From assembly GCF_010727325.1 (NCBI RefSeq), contig NZ_AP022565.1:2170001-2234000 (forward strand): 64,000 bases of DNA, in the 5' to 3' direction. This DNA comes from Mycolicibacterium alvei (lineage in GTDB: Bacteria; Actinomycetota; Actinomycetes; Mycobacteriales; Mycobacteriaceae). A model generated the notes under the pieces. It was given only the letters and a program-made list of their open reading frames with translations. It did not search any database and was not told where the DNA came from. Both the position numbers and the translations under genes were made by a program. Shown here one piece after another: positions 53,248 through 62,136 of this stretch (positions within the stretch are counted from its first letter, which is position 1; every line of letters begins with the position of its first letter).

Positions 53248-54435
53248 ATGGGCTCGACGACGTCCCGGGCAGCGATCGTGGCCGCTGCCCGCACACCGAT
53301 CGGAACAGCACGCAGAGGCACGCTGGCCAACATGGCCGCGATCGACCTCGCCAAACCGGTGATCGCGGCTGTCGTGGAGCGGTCCGGGCTATACGCCGCG
53401 GATTTCGACGACCTGGTGCTTGCCGAAAGCCTGCAGGGCGGCGGCGACAGCGCCCGCTACGTCGCGGTGGACCTCGGCCTGACCAACGTCCCCGGACTCG
53501 CCGTGAACCGTCAGTGCGCATCGAGCCTGTCGGCGATCGCCGTCGGCGCGGGTCAGATCGCCGCGGGTATGAGCCGAGCCATCCTGGCCGGCGGCATGGA
53601 ATCCTGCTCCACCGGACCAATCATGCAGAAGCGCAAGCCTTTCACTTCGGGCAAGTCACCAGAGGACTACGAACAGTGGTTCCCGTTCTCGCATCCCCCC
53701 ACCGAGGACGCCCCGGCCCTGGACATGTCGATCACCGTCGCGCACAACTGCGCGGTGCAGTACGGCATCACCCGCGCGGCACAGGACGAATGGGCTCTAC
53801 GCAGTCACCAGCGCGCCGTGAAGGCCATCGACTCCGGCTCCTTCGTCGACGAGATCGTTCCGATCCAGGTGCCACAGGTCGACGGCTCCGCCATCACCTT
53901 CGCCACCGACGAGCATCCCCGCCGTGACAGCTCACTCGAAACCCTCTCAGGACTGAAGGTGCTGCATCCCGAGATCGACGGCTTTACCGTGACCGCAGGC
54001 AACTCCTCCGGTGTCAACGACGCCGCCGCGGCGGTGGCGTTGACCGCTCCGGATACCACGCGCGAGGTACTGGCACACGTGCTGTCCTGGTCAGCCGTCG
54101 GAGTCGCACCGAACCGCACCGGCAGCGGGCCGATCACCGCCATACCCAAGGCGCTGGAGCTGGCCGGCCGGAAGCTGGAAGACGTGGCACTGTTCGAGAT
54201 CAACGAGGCATTCGCCGCCCAGGCGGTGGCATGTGCGCGCGAGCTCGGCCTCGACGAGGAGATCGTCAACGTGTACGGATCCGGGATCAGCCTGGGCCAC
54301 CCGATCGCGGCAACTGGGGCCCGGATGGTCACCTCGGCGATCTACGAGCTACGCCGACGCGGTGGCGGTCTCGGTGTGTTGTCCATGTGTGCAGGCGGCG
54401 GCATGGGTGCGGCGATGGTTATCGAGGTGAACTGA
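53248..54435 (+). CDS. Acetyl-CoA acetyltransferase/3-ketoacyl-CoA thiolase
   Basis: 395 residues from the ATG at 53248 (the frame opens at 53197). All catalytic residues are present: nucleophile Cys90 (VNRQCASSLSA), His351 (GHPIAATG) and Cys381 (CAGGGMGA). It cleaves 3-ketoacyl-CoA with CoA. This is the one canonical thiolase in the window, in contrast to the four Ltp-type genes. It heads a three-gene operon. Confidence 0.94.
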   Translation: MGSTTSRAAIVAAARTPIGTARRGTLANMAAIDLAKPVIAAVVERSGLYAADFDDLVLAESLQGGGDSARYVAVDLGLTNVPGLAVNRQCASSLSAIAVGAGQIAAGMSRAILAGGMESCSTGPIMQKRKPFTSGKSPEDYEQWFPFSHPPTEDAPALDMSITVAHNCAVQYGITRAAQDEWALRSHQRAVKAIDSGSFVDEIVPIQVPQVDGSAITFATDEHPRRDSSLETLSGLKVLHPEIDGFTVTAGNSSGVNDAAAAVALTAPDTTREVLAHVLSWSAVGVAPNRTGSGPITAIPKALELAGRKLEDVALFEINEAFAAQAVACARELGLDEEIVNVYGSGISLGHPIAATGARMVTSAIYELRRRGGGLGVLSMCAGGGMGAAMVIEVN

Positions 54436-54436
54436 G

Positions 54437-54871
54437 ATGACGACACTGATTACCGAGGGGCTGTTCCGTGTCGACGGCGACCGGACAGTGCTGTTCGCGT
54501 CACGACGACGTTCATCGGGTGTGGTGAAGTTCCCGGCCGAACGCCCCGAACTGTTCGATGGTGCGCCGGAGATCCAGGACGATATCGAAGCCATCGAGTT
54601 ATCCACCGAGGGCACCCTGTACACCTACACCACGCAGGAGTTCCCACCTCCGCTGCCGTACAAGGGCAACCGGTCTCCCGACGTGTTCAAGCCGTACGTG
54701 GTGGGTTTCGTCGAGTTGCCCGAGGGCGTGTTGGTGGAGGCCCTGATCGTCGGTGCGGCGCCGGCCGACCTGCGGATCGGGCAACGCCTGGTATCGACTA
54801 CCACCAATCTGGAGACTGCCGACGGCACCTCGCTGGTGACGTTCGCGTTCTGTCCGGCTGCGGACGCCTAG
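54437..54871 (+). CDS. OB-fold protein of the DUF35 type lacking zinc-ribbon cysteines
   Basis: 144 residues. The OB-fold part is normal (GTLYTYTTQEFPPPLPY, PYVVGFVELPEGVLVEALIV, RLVSTTTNLETADGTSLVTF). The N-terminal zinc-ribbon region reads LFASRRRSSGVVKFPAERPE, with no CxxC pairs. The ribbon is therefore lost or metal-free. It starts 1 bp after the thiolase stop and may be a partner of that thiolase or of the divergent Ltp protein. Confidence 0.8.
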   Translation: MTTLITEGLFRVDGDRTVLFASRRRSSGVVKFPAERPELFDGAPEIQDDIEAIELSTEGTLYTYTTQEFPPPLPYKGNRSPDVFKPYVVGFVELPEGVLVEALIVGAAPADLRIGQRLVSTTTNLETADGTSLVTFAFCPAADA

Positions 54872-54881
54872 GGTCAAGGGG

Positions 54882-55898
54882 ATGACCGACCTGGGCACTC
54901 CGCCTTTCGGGCTGCATCCCCTGCACGGCCCCCATCAGCCCACGACAGGTAATCCACCACGTCGCCCCGGGTCCGCGCGCCGGACCACGTCGATCGACAT
55001 GGTCCGCGACGAAGGCGCGCTGGACCCGGTGTATTTGCATGGCCGGGCCCGCGATCTGTGGACGGCGGCCGACGGCACAGCAACCGAATGCGGTATGGCC
55101 GGATTATCGGCCACCATCGAGTTGGTCGCCCGCGTCGTGCGTCGCGTGGAGGTCACACCAGCGGTCGCCGCGGTGTCGCATCTCTCCGGAGCACCGGCGA
55201 TGAGTGGGTTCCGCGCCGCTGTCGACACGGCAGCCCCGGAACTGAGGCAGTCGCGGGACCTGCGCTACACGCTGCTCGACGACGTTCCCGTCGCCACACT
55301 CATCTCCGGTCATGCGCTGTCGGCATCCGGCCTTCTCGGGAACGTCGGGCAGTCTGGCTATCTGCCCGTGGCTGATCAATGCGCAGGGTTCGCCACCGGA
55401 GGGCTGCTGATGACATCGTTCGAGGCGGGCGATCCTGCCGTGGTTACCGGACCCGAGGCCCCCGACCTCGATCACAGCACCGATCCCCAAGCCTGGCATC
55501 AGGTTTCGCAGTTGCCGCGCTATGGCATGCGCCGGCGGCGCCGCATCGACATCTTCGAGGAGACGCCCGAGCGAATCGGGGTCGACGCAATGTTCCGCGA
55601 CACCTACGTGCGTGGTGACGACGTAGAGACGATCATTCACGAATACACGCTCGCCGCCACCGTAGACGCGACGACCGGCATTATCGTCGACTCCCACGCC
55701 ACACCGCGGGTGCTGCCGTGGCAGGAATGCCCGGGCGCAGTCGCCAGCGCCGTGCGGATCACCGGAATGACCTTGCGGGAACTGCACTTCCGAGTCCGTC
55801 AGGAGCTGTGCGGCACCAGCACCTGCACCCACCCCAACGATCTGCTGCGCAGCGTCGCCGACGCCGAGACGCTGATTGAGCTGGTGCGGGGCGCTTAA
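54882..55898 (+). CDS. DUF2889 domain protein
   Basis: 338 residues. The pattern RRTTSIDMVRDEG (about 29-41), EYTLAATVDATTGIIVDSHA, LPWQECPGAVASAVRITGM and the end GTSTCTHPNDLLRSV is typical of DUF2889. No enzyme activity is established for the domain. It lies in a thiolase operon and its stop overlaps that of the KshA-like gene by 3 bp. Function unknown. Confidence 0.83.
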   Translation: MTDLGTPPFGLHPLHGPHQPTTGNPPRRPGSARRTTSIDMVRDEGALDPVYLHGRARDLWTAADGTATECGMAGLSATIELVARVVRRVEVTPAVAAVSHLSGAPAMSGFRAAVDTAAPELRQSRDLRYTLLDDVPVATLISGHALSASGLLGNVGQSGYLPVADQCAGFATGGLLMTSFEAGDPAVVTGPEAPDLDHSTDPQAWHQVSQLPRYGMRRRRRIDIFEETPERIGVDAMFRDTYVRGDDVETIIHEYTLAATVDATTGIIVDSHATPRVLPWQECPGAVASAVRITGMTLRELHFRVRQELCGTSTCTHPNDLLRSVADAETLIELVRGA

Positions 55899-56920
55899 CG
55901 AACCCCGGACACCCTGGAATCGGCCGCGTCAGCGTCGGGATAGAAGTTGCGCGCCCAAAGGCGTAATTGCTTGAACCCTGCGGCTTCCGAGGTGGTCAGC
56001 CCCGGAGGATCCATGTACTGCTGGCTGTCCCAGATCGCGATATCGTCCGGCAATGCCGCCTGCGCGGCCGTCAGGCGTTGGGCGTAATTGCCGTTGGCCT
56101 CGTCGATCCAGTAGGTAGAGAAGATGTCTGACGTCTCGTCATCGACCGGCGTGGCACAGATCGCGATGACCCGGTACCCCTCACGGGTGTGCTCGCCGTT
56201 GAACGCGATGCCAAGGCCGGACCAGTAGATCTCCAAGGTGTTGGTCGTCTCCCCTGCTATGTCGACGCCATCGCTCCAGCGTCTGCCGAAACCGACCTTC
56301 GCCGACCAGGTGACGTCGTCGGACTCTTCGCGCAACACGGTCGGGCTGACCGGAGTGTGGTGGACGAATCGGAAATGATGTGGATCGACAGCGTTTTCGG
56401 CGATGATCTGCGGGTGCACGTGGACCCCCGGGAACTTGATCCGTGCTTCCGGGCCAACCGGGAGGTACTCCCGATCACGGATATGATGCCCGAGCACCTG
56501 TAACCCGTCGGGCACCTCCCACATCGGGCCGCGTCCGGACGCATCGTGCCAGATGTAGATGGAGTCATTGAGTTCGGTCACCGACCAGGACCGCACCTTG
56601 CGGCCCCGATTGGGACGGTTCTCATAAGGAATTCGCACATTGCGTCCCTGTCCGTTCCACACCCAGCCGTGGAACGGGCACTGGATACCGTCCTCCACGA
56701 CGCAGCCGCCTTTGGACAGGTTGGCCCCGAGGTGTTGGCAGTGGGCGTTGAGCACGTGTACCGCACCTTCCAGATCGCGGAAGGCGACGAGTTCGATACC
56801 GAAGTACCGCAATCCGATGACATCACCCTCTGCGATATCGGCGCTCCAACCGACCTGGAACCAACCGGTCGGCTGCATGCTGGGCAAGCCCTTCATAGTT
56901 TCTTCCTCTTGATCCGGCAT
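55895..56920 (-). CDS. KshA-like Rieske oxygenase
   Basis: 341 residues; MKGLPSMQPT at 56896 is an alternative start. The Rieske centre is C61-Q-H63 and C81-P-F-H84 (spacing 17). The mononuclear iron site is ENAVDPHHFRFVHH, with the D-x2-H-x4-H pattern. From memory the layout is close to KshA, the steroid 9-alpha-hydroxylase oxygenase, and to related single-component-partner oxygenases. It needs a separate reductase, not found in the window. It follows a TetR gene by 10 bp on the same strand. Confidence 0.87.
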   Translation of the reverse strand: MPDQEEETMKGLPSMQPTGWFQVGWSADIAEGDVIGLRYFGIELVAFRDLEGAVHVLNAHCQHLGANLSKGGCVVEDGIQCPFHGWVWNGQGRNVRIPYENRPNRGRKVRSWSVTELNDSIYIWHDASGRGPMWEVPDGLQVLGHHIRDREYLPVGPEARIKFPGVHVHPQIIAENAVDPHHFRFVHHTPVSPTVLREESDDVTWSAKVGFGRRWSDGVDIAGETTNTLEIYWSGLGIAFNGEHTREGYRVIAICATPVDDETSDIFSTYWIDEANGNYAQRLTAAQAALPDDIAIWDSQQYMDPPGLTTSEAAGFKQLRLWARNFYPDADAADSRVSGVR

Positions 56921-56930
56921 GGCGCGCGGG

Positions 56931-57533
56931 CTACCGCACCACCATCGGACCGATCATCTCGGCGACCACCGCGATCATCTCGTCGCGATCCACGGCGACC
57001 GTCTGCCGGTGCACGGTATGCCAGGCCCGGTCCAGCAAGCCCATCACCGCGACGCCGATGACGTCGGGTGAGTGCGCGCCGTCACCCGCGATGGCCTGGC
57101 CCAACTTCCACGACGCACGAGTCACCATGCGGTTGCGGGAGTTCCGGAACTCTTCGTCGTCGGGCGCCGATTGCGTCGAAGCCAGCACGAACGCACCATG
57201 GTGATCCATGTAATCGAAGTAGTGGCCAACCCAGGCGCGAATGTCGTTGGCGCCGAACGGTGCATCGGCGTCCGCCCACTCGGCGATGACTCCGAGGACC
57301 TCGTGGTACGCAGTCTTGCCCAGGACGTTGAAGATCTCCCGCTTGTCCTTGAAATACGTGTAGAAGCCGGCCCGCGAAATGCCACAGGCCTCGGTGATCG
57401 CGTTGATCGGCGTGCCGGCGTAGCCACGCTCCAGGAACAGCCGACGACTGGCATCCAGGATGGCCGACCGGGTGCGCTCACCTCGACTGCCGTCCGTTTG
57501 CGCTTCCGCCGCAGTACCCGAGGTCACCGTCAT
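56931..57533 (-). CDS. TetR-family regulator, candidate master regulator
   Basis: 200 residues from the ATG at 57533 (MTVTSGTAAE); the frame is open to 57575. The helix-turn-helix spans about 20-68 (TPINAITEACGISRAGFYTY). Two exact copies of TGAC-R-N4-T-GTCA lie just upstream (57548 and 57614), which is the typical position for autoregulation. The same element is before at least five other operons. It is upstream of and probably co-transcribed with the KshA-like gene. Confidence 0.88.
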   Translation of the reverse strand: MTVTSGTAAEAQTDGSRGERTRSAILDASRRLFLERGYAGTPINAITEACGISRAGFYTYFKDKREIFNVLGKTAYHEVLGVIAEWADADAPFGANDIRAWVGHYFDYMDHHGAFVLASTQSAPDDEEFRNSRNRMVTRASWKLGQAIAGDGAHSPDVIGVAVMGLLDRAWHTVHRQTVAVDRDEMIAVVAEMIGPMVVR

Positions 57534-57547
57534 GGAGCGAGGATATA

Positions 57548-57561
57548 TGACGACTCTGTCA
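57548..57561. promoter_or_regulatory. TGACA-type palindrome proximal to the TetR gene
   Basis: TGACGACTCTGTCA matches TGAC-R-N4-T-GTCA exactly and lies 14 bp before the TetR start on the minus strand, a position suited to autorepression. Confidence 0.55.
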
Positions 57562-57607
57562 AGTTCAATAATCACAGTTCACTGTTGTTTCTTTCCATTT
57601 GCCTGCG

Positions 57608-57633
57608 CACACTTGACACTACTGTCAAGTGTG
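57608..57633. promoter_or_regulatory. 26-bp palindrome with 11-bp arms, likely primary operator
   Basis: CACACTTGACA (57608-57618) and TGTCAAGTGTG (57623-57633) are perfect reverse complements around CTAC. The core TGACACTACTGTCA (57614-57627) matches the shared element. It lies 48 bp before the amidohydrolase start and 74 bp before the TetR start. It is the longest copy in the window. Confidence 0.7.
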
Positions 57634-57681
57634 GGTGATGCTCTATCCAAGCCCCACGTTTGACTCAAGGGAGAGACCGCG

Positions 57682-58923
57682 ATGACACAGTCCACTGATC
57701 AGTTCACGGATGCACCGATCTTCGATGCCGACCAACACATGTACGAGACGCCCGATGCGCTGCTCAAGTTCCTGCCGGACAAATACAAGTCGAAGGTGCA
57801 GTTCGTCCAGGTCGGACGCCATACCCGCATCGCGATCCTGGGCAAGATCACCGATTACATGCCGAACCCGACGTTCGAACGGGTCGCCGCTCCCGGCGCT
57901 CACGAAAAGTTCTACTCCGGCCAGAACCCCGAAGGTCTGTCGATGCGGGAAATGTCGGGCCGGGGTATCGATGCGCCACTGGCGTCACGCAATCCGGAAG
58001 ACCGGATCGCCGAACTGGACCGCCAGGGCGTCGACTCCTGCCTGAACTACCCCACGCTGGCCAATCTGGTCGAGCACTCTTCGGCTGAGGATCCCGAGCT
58101 GACCGCGGCGATCATCCACGCGCTCAACCAGTGGATGCTCGAGCACTGGGGCTTCAGCCACGCCAACCGGATCTACTCGACGCCGGTCATCAACCTGGGC
58201 ATCGTCGATGAGGGCCGCCGCGAGCTCGAATACATCCTGAACAACGGCGCCAAGGTCGCCCTGATCAAACCGGCGCCGGTGTACGGCTACAAGGGTTGGC
58301 GCTCCCCCGCGCTGCCCGAGTTCGACCCGTTCTGGAAGGACGTCGAGGACGCCGGATTACCGATCGTGTTCCACGCCAGCCAGCCCCCGCTGCAGGAGTA
58401 CATCGAGAAATGGGAGCCGGCCGATACCAGCAATGCCTTCGAGATGTCGGCGTTCAAGTGGACCGCGCTCGGCCACCGCGAGATCGCCGACATGCTGACC
58501 AGCATGATCTGCCACGGCACGCTGACCCGATTCCCGAAGTTGCGCATCGCCAGCGTCGAAAACGGAAGTGCCTGGATCAAACCACTTTTCGACGACCTGG
58601 CCTCGACCTACGGCAAGATGCCGCAGAACTTCCCCGAGCACCCGCACGAGGTCTTCCGCCGCAACATCTGGGTCAGCCCGTTCTGGGAGGGTTCGGTGGC
58701 CGATGTGGTCAAAACCGTCGGGTGGGACAAGGTGCTGTTCGGTTCCGACTGGCCGCATCCCGAAGGTCTCGAGACTCCAAAGGGCTACTTCAAGTACGCC
58801 GAGGGTATGGACGTTCGCCGCACCTACGACTTCATGGGCGACAACGCAAGGCGCTTCATGGGCCTTCCCATCGCGAACCCCGATCCGGAAGCCGTGAAGC
58901 CGCCGGTGCTGGCGAACGCCTGA
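57682..58923 (+). CDS. Amidohydrolase 2-family metal-dependent hydrolase/decarboxylase
   Basis: 413 residues. The N-terminal block DADQHMYETPDAL (about 15-27) is the metal-binding motif. The C-terminus has KVLFGSDWPHPEGLETP (about 350-366), with the last metal-ligand aspartate. The middle includes LRIASVENGSAWIKPLFDDL. Start ATG 57682 after AAGGGAGAG. It is divergent from the TetR gene, with the main operator between, and ends at a strong terminator. Substrate unknown. Confidence 0.88.
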   Translation: MTQSTDQFTDAPIFDADQHMYETPDALLKFLPDKYKSKVQFVQVGRHTRIAILGKITDYMPNPTFERVAAPGAHEKFYSGQNPEGLSMREMSGRGIDAPLASRNPEDRIAELDRQGVDSCLNYPTLANLVEHSSAEDPELTAAIIHALNQWMLEHWGFSHANRIYSTPVINLGIVDEGRRELEYILNNGAKVALIKPAPVYGYKGWRSPALPEFDPFWKDVEDAGLPIVFHASQPPLQEYIEKWEPADTSNAFEMSAFKWTALGHREIADMLTSMICHGTLTRFPKLRIASVENGSAWIKPLFDDLASTYGKMPQNFPEHPHEVFRRNIWVSPFWEGSVADVVKTVGWDKVLFGSDWPHPEGLETPKGYFKYAEGMDVRRTYDFMGDNARRFMGLPIANPDPEAVKPPVLANA

Positions 58924-58944
58924 GCCACAGCCCCATACAAACGA

Positions 58945-58978
58945 AAAGAGCGCCCGGGCTTACACCCGGGCGCTCTTT
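58945..58978. terminator. Strong bidirectional intrinsic terminator
   Basis: AAAGAGCGCCCGGG and CCCGGGCGCTCTTT form a perfect 14-bp stem with a 6-base loop, ending in a short T run on both strands. It lies between the convergent amidohydrolase and the small hypothetical gene, so it serves both. Confidence 0.9.
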
Positions 58979-58988
58979 CGATACTCGA

Positions 58989-59291
58989 TCAGTCGCTGGC
59001 CGGCAGCGGCTTGGCCTCTTTGAGCGCCAGCGCGGTCGTGCCGACGGTAAGAGTTCCCGCTCCGGCCTTGGTGACCAGGACCTCGGCTTCACCCGCGTCG
59101 ACGTAGCGCTTGCCCATCGCGTTGCCGTCCGCGAAGGCCGGGTCCGGCGTGGCACCATCGGGGCGCGCGGCGTCCAGTGGCAGCATCGGCAGGCCACCAC
59201 ACCGCAGATCGTCGAGGCTCTCACTGGCCTTGACGACGATCACCTGGGTGTCGCACACCTGGCTCTGCAACCGGGTGCCGTTTTTGATCAT
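58989..59291 (-). CDS. Conserved small protein of unknown function
   Basis: 100 residues, soluble. Features are QVCDTQVIVVKASESLDDLR, a Cys-Gly pair (RCGG), a Pro/Asp-rich middle (DAARPDGATPDPAFADG) and a C-terminal strand pattern (EVLVTKAGAGTLTVGTTAL). No family recognised. It follows the acyl-CoA ligase by 31 bp on the same strand and ends at the terminator, so it is co-transcribed with the ligase. Confidence 0.75.
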   Translation of the reverse strand: MIKNGTRLQSQVCDTQVIVVKASESLDDLRCGGLPMLPLDAARPDGATPDPAFADGNAMGKRYVDAGEAEVLVTKAGAGTLTVGTTALALKEAKPLPASD

Positions 59292-59322
59292 GTTGTGCTC
59301 CTTGATTTTTCGGTGGATCTAT

Positions 59323-60825
59323 TCATTGCTCAGCAGAGGCCAGCCTGAGGTCGTCGAGGATCTCGCGGCGCAGTACCTTGCCGGTCGGGGTGGTCGGCAA
59401 GTGCGTGCGGAACACGACACGGTCGGGCGTGCGTGACCCGCGCAGTTTCGTGCGGGTGAATTCACGCAGTTCCTCGGGTTCTGGATCTCGGCCATCCTCC
59501 CGCACGATGACCGCGACGATGATCTGACCCCATTCGGCGTCCTCCAGACCGACGACGGCAACCTCGCGGACGTCGGGATGTTCGACGAGCACATCCTCGA
59601 TCTCCGAAGGTGCGATGTTCTCCCCGCCGCGGATGATGGTGTCGTCGGACCGGCCGCCGATAAACAGGTAGCCCTCGTCATCGAGCATCGCGATGTCCTT
59701 GGTCGGGAACCATCCCTGCGCGTCGAGCACCGAGCCGATCTCGGCGTAGCGGCCGGATACCTGTGGGCCACGCACGAACAGCTCACCTGTTGCGCCCGGG
59801 CCGAGCACGGTGCCGTCCTCCGCACGGATCTGCACCTCGATGTCAGGGACCGGACGACCGACCGAGCTCAGCCGTCGCGCCACAACGTCATCGTGGGCGC
59901 CGTGGGCCCGGCGGTGGTCGTCCGGCGTCAGCACCGCGATGGTCGAGCTGGTCTCGGTCAGTCCGTAGGCGTTGACGAAGCCGACCTGCGGAAGCAGGTC
60001 GAGCGCCTTGCGGACCAGTGGTTGCGCGACCTTCGATCCGCCGTAGGCCAGGCTGCGCAGGGTCGGTAGCTCGATGCCTTCCCGCTCCAAGACGGACACG
60101 ATGCGGTCCAGCATGGTCGGCACCACGGTCGCGGTGGTGACCCGCTCGCCGGCCACGAGACGCACCCATTCCCGCGGATCGAACCGGCGCAGATACACGA
60201 CTGTCCGGCCGGCGTACAGGTTCGACAGCGCGGCCATGACCCCGGCGATGTGATAGGGCGGCACGCATACCAGCGAGACGTCGGCGGGTTCAGCAGAGCT
60301 GAACTCCACAGTGCCCGTGATGTAGCTGGTGAGATTATTATGCGTCAGCTCAACGGCTTTGGGTCGCGACGTGGTGCCCGAAGTGAACAGTACGACCGCT
60401 ACGTCATCGGGGTCGGCGAACTCCGACGCAGGCTCCGCGGCCCGCGCGGAGGCGATGAACTCGTCGGAACTCAATACCCGGGCGCCTGCCCCGGCCACCA
60501 TATCGCGGTAATCGTCATCGACCACGATCAACGGGTTGGCCAGCCGCTCGACGAGCTGACCCAGCCCGTCGGCGCTCAACCGGTAATTCAGCGGCGTGAA
60601 CGCGACGTTGGCGCGTGCTGCGGAGAACATCAGCAGCGGCAACATCGCACCCCCGGTACCCACATAGACGACATGCGACGCTCCTGAACCGGCGATTACG
60701 CCCGCACCGCCGTCGGCGAGTTGGCTGAGCTCGGAGGTGGTCAGCCGAATATCGCCGTCCACGAGGGCAACCCGGTCCGGATCGCCCGAAACAGCCATCT
60801 CAAGAAGCAACGAGATACTCAACAT
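59323..60825 (-). CDS. Acyl-CoA synthetase (class I adenylate-forming ligase)
   Basis: 500 residues. Canonical motifs: LFTSGTTSRPKAVELTH (about 146-162), NAYGLTETSSTIAV, FPTKDIAMLDDEG, RGGENIAPSEIE and LPTTPTGKVLRREIL. The T-S in TTSRPK replaces the usual TG. The A8 motif reads TKDIA in place of TGDIA. It activates an acid to a CoA ester. It is divergent from the Ltp/P450 operon. Confidence 0.9.
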   Translation of the reverse strand: MLSISLLLEMAVSGDPDRVALVDGDIRLTTSELSQLADGGAGVIAGSGASHVVYVGTGGAMLPLLMFSAARANVAFTPLNYRLSADGLGQLVERLANPLIVVDDDYRDMVAGAGARVLSSDEFIASARAAEPASEFADPDDVAVVLFTSGTTSRPKAVELTHNNLTSYITGTVEFSSAEPADVSLVCVPPYHIAGVMAALSNLYAGRTVVYLRRFDPREWVRLVAGERVTTATVVPTMLDRIVSVLEREGIELPTLRSLAYGGSKVAQPLVRKALDLLPQVGFVNAYGLTETSSTIAVLTPDDHRRAHGAHDDVVARRLSSVGRPVPDIEVQIRAEDGTVLGPGATGELFVRGPQVSGRYAEIGSVLDAQGWFPTKDIAMLDDEGYLFIGGRSDDTIIRGGENIAPSEIEDVLVEHPDVREVAVVGLEDAEWGQIIVAVIVREDGRDPEPEELREFTRTKLRGSRTPDRVVFRTHLPTTPTGKVLRREILDDLRLASAEQ

Positions 60826-60907
60826 CCTCAGCTTTCACGCGAGCTTGCCAGTCAGTCCACCAATTGGTGCTGACGCGATTCTAGACCCGGTGCCCGGAAT
60901 CCGATAT

Positions 60908-60927
60908 ATAGTTATAGAGTTAGCGTA
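60908..60927 (+). promoter_or_regulatory. AT-rich element shared with 38297-38316
   Basis: ATAGTTATAGAGTTAGCGTA lies 30 bp before the Ltp gene and 83 bp before the divergent ligase. It matches about 16 of 20 bases of the element before the LLM gene at 38337. It may be a promoter with a shared operator. Confidence 0.3.
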
Positions 60928-60956
60928 CTCGAGTCAAAGCACACCACAGGAGCAGA

Positions 60957-62111
60957 ATGAGCAGCACGCCCGATATCGCCATCATCGGCGTCGGTCTCCA
61001 TCCGTTCGGACGGTATGAGGACCGCTCCGCTCTGGAGATGGGCGCCGTCGCCATCAGCAGGGCGCTGCGTGATGCCGGGGTGCAGTGGTCGGCCGTGGGC
61101 AGCCTCTACGCGGGCAGTTTGGAGGTGGCCAACCCTGAGGCGGTCACCGGGCTGGCAGGCATGACCGGCGTCCCCGCGCGGGCAACCCTGAGCGGCTGCG
61201 CCACCGGCAACTCGCTGCTGACGCTGGCCGCCCGCGACGTCCAGCTCGGAGAGGCCGACATCGCGGTCGGCGTCGGCCTGGACAAGCACCCCCGCGGCGC
61301 ATTCGGTGCCGATCCGTCGGTGTCCGGGCTGCCGCAGTGGTACGGCGATCAGGGCATGTTCCTCACGACCCACTACTTCGGCACCAAGATCACGCGCTAC
61401 ATGCACGACCACGGCATCAGCGAGGAGACACTTGCCCGCGTCGCGGCCAAGAACTTCGACAACGGCGCACTGGCTCCGCACGCGTGGCGTCGCAAGCCGA
61501 TGAGCGTCGAGGCAATCCTGGGCTCGCCGGTCGTGAATGCCCCACTGCGGCAATTCATGTACTGCAACCCGAACGAGGGTGCTGCCGCAGTGGTGGTGTG
61601 CCGCGCCGATAAAGCCAAGCAGTACACCGACAACCCCATCTACCTTCGGTCAACCGCCTTGCGCAGTCGTCGTGAGGGCGCGTACGAGTTGCTGCGGACG
61701 TCGATCGAGTTGCCCATCGTGCCGGGCACCACCGCCGAGGCGGCCACCGCCGCATACGAATTGGCCGGCATTGGCCCCGACGACGTCGACGTGGCCCAGC
61801 TGCAGGACACCGATGCCGGCTCGGAGATCATCCACATGGCCGAGACCGGCCTGTGCAAGGACGGCGAGCAGGAGGCCTTACTCGCCGACGGAGCCACCAA
61901 GATCGGCGGTCGGCTGCCGATCAATACCGACGGTGGATTGCTCGCCAACGGTGAACCGGTCGGTGCGTCAGGCCTGCGTCAGGTCTACGAGTTGGTACAG
62001 CAGCTACGTGGCACCGCCGGCGACCGTCAGGTGCCCAATGATCCGCGGGTCGGACTCGCCCAGTTGTACGGGGCACCCGGAACCGCCGCAGTCGCCATTC
62101 TGTCCAGGTAG
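60957..62111 (+). CDS. SCP2-thiolase/lipid-transfer-like protein with a cysteine at the nucleophile position
   Basis: 384 residues. Unlike the other three Ltp-type proteins, the nucleophile region reads LSGCATGNSLLTLA (about 80-93), keeping the cysteine, while HPG is replaced by GGLLANGEPVG. It may therefore be a true thiolase of the SCP-x type. DVDVAQLQDTDAG replaces the ELYDAF block. Start ATG 60957 with ACAGGAGC upstream. It heads the operon Ltp, P450, ligase. Confidence 0.85.
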   Translation: MSSTPDIAIIGVGLHPFGRYEDRSALEMGAVAISRALRDAGVQWSAVGSLYAGSLEVANPEAVTGLAGMTGVPARATLSGCATGNSLLTLAARDVQLGEADIAVGVGLDKHPRGAFGADPSVSGLPQWYGDQGMFLTTHYFGTKITRYMHDHGISEETLARVAAKNFDNGALAPHAWRRKPMSVEAILGSPVVNAPLRQFMYCNPNEGAAAVVVCRADKAKQYTDNPIYLRSTALRSRREGAYELLRTSIELPIVPGTTAEAATAAYELAGIGPDDVDVAQLQDTDAGSEIIHMAETGLCKDGEQEALLADGATKIGGRLPINTDGGLLANGEPVGASGLRQVYELVQQLRGTAGDRQVPNDPRVGLAQLYGAPGTAAVAILSR

Positions 62112-62136
62112 CCCAACGAAAAGGGAGTCAGTGCCG

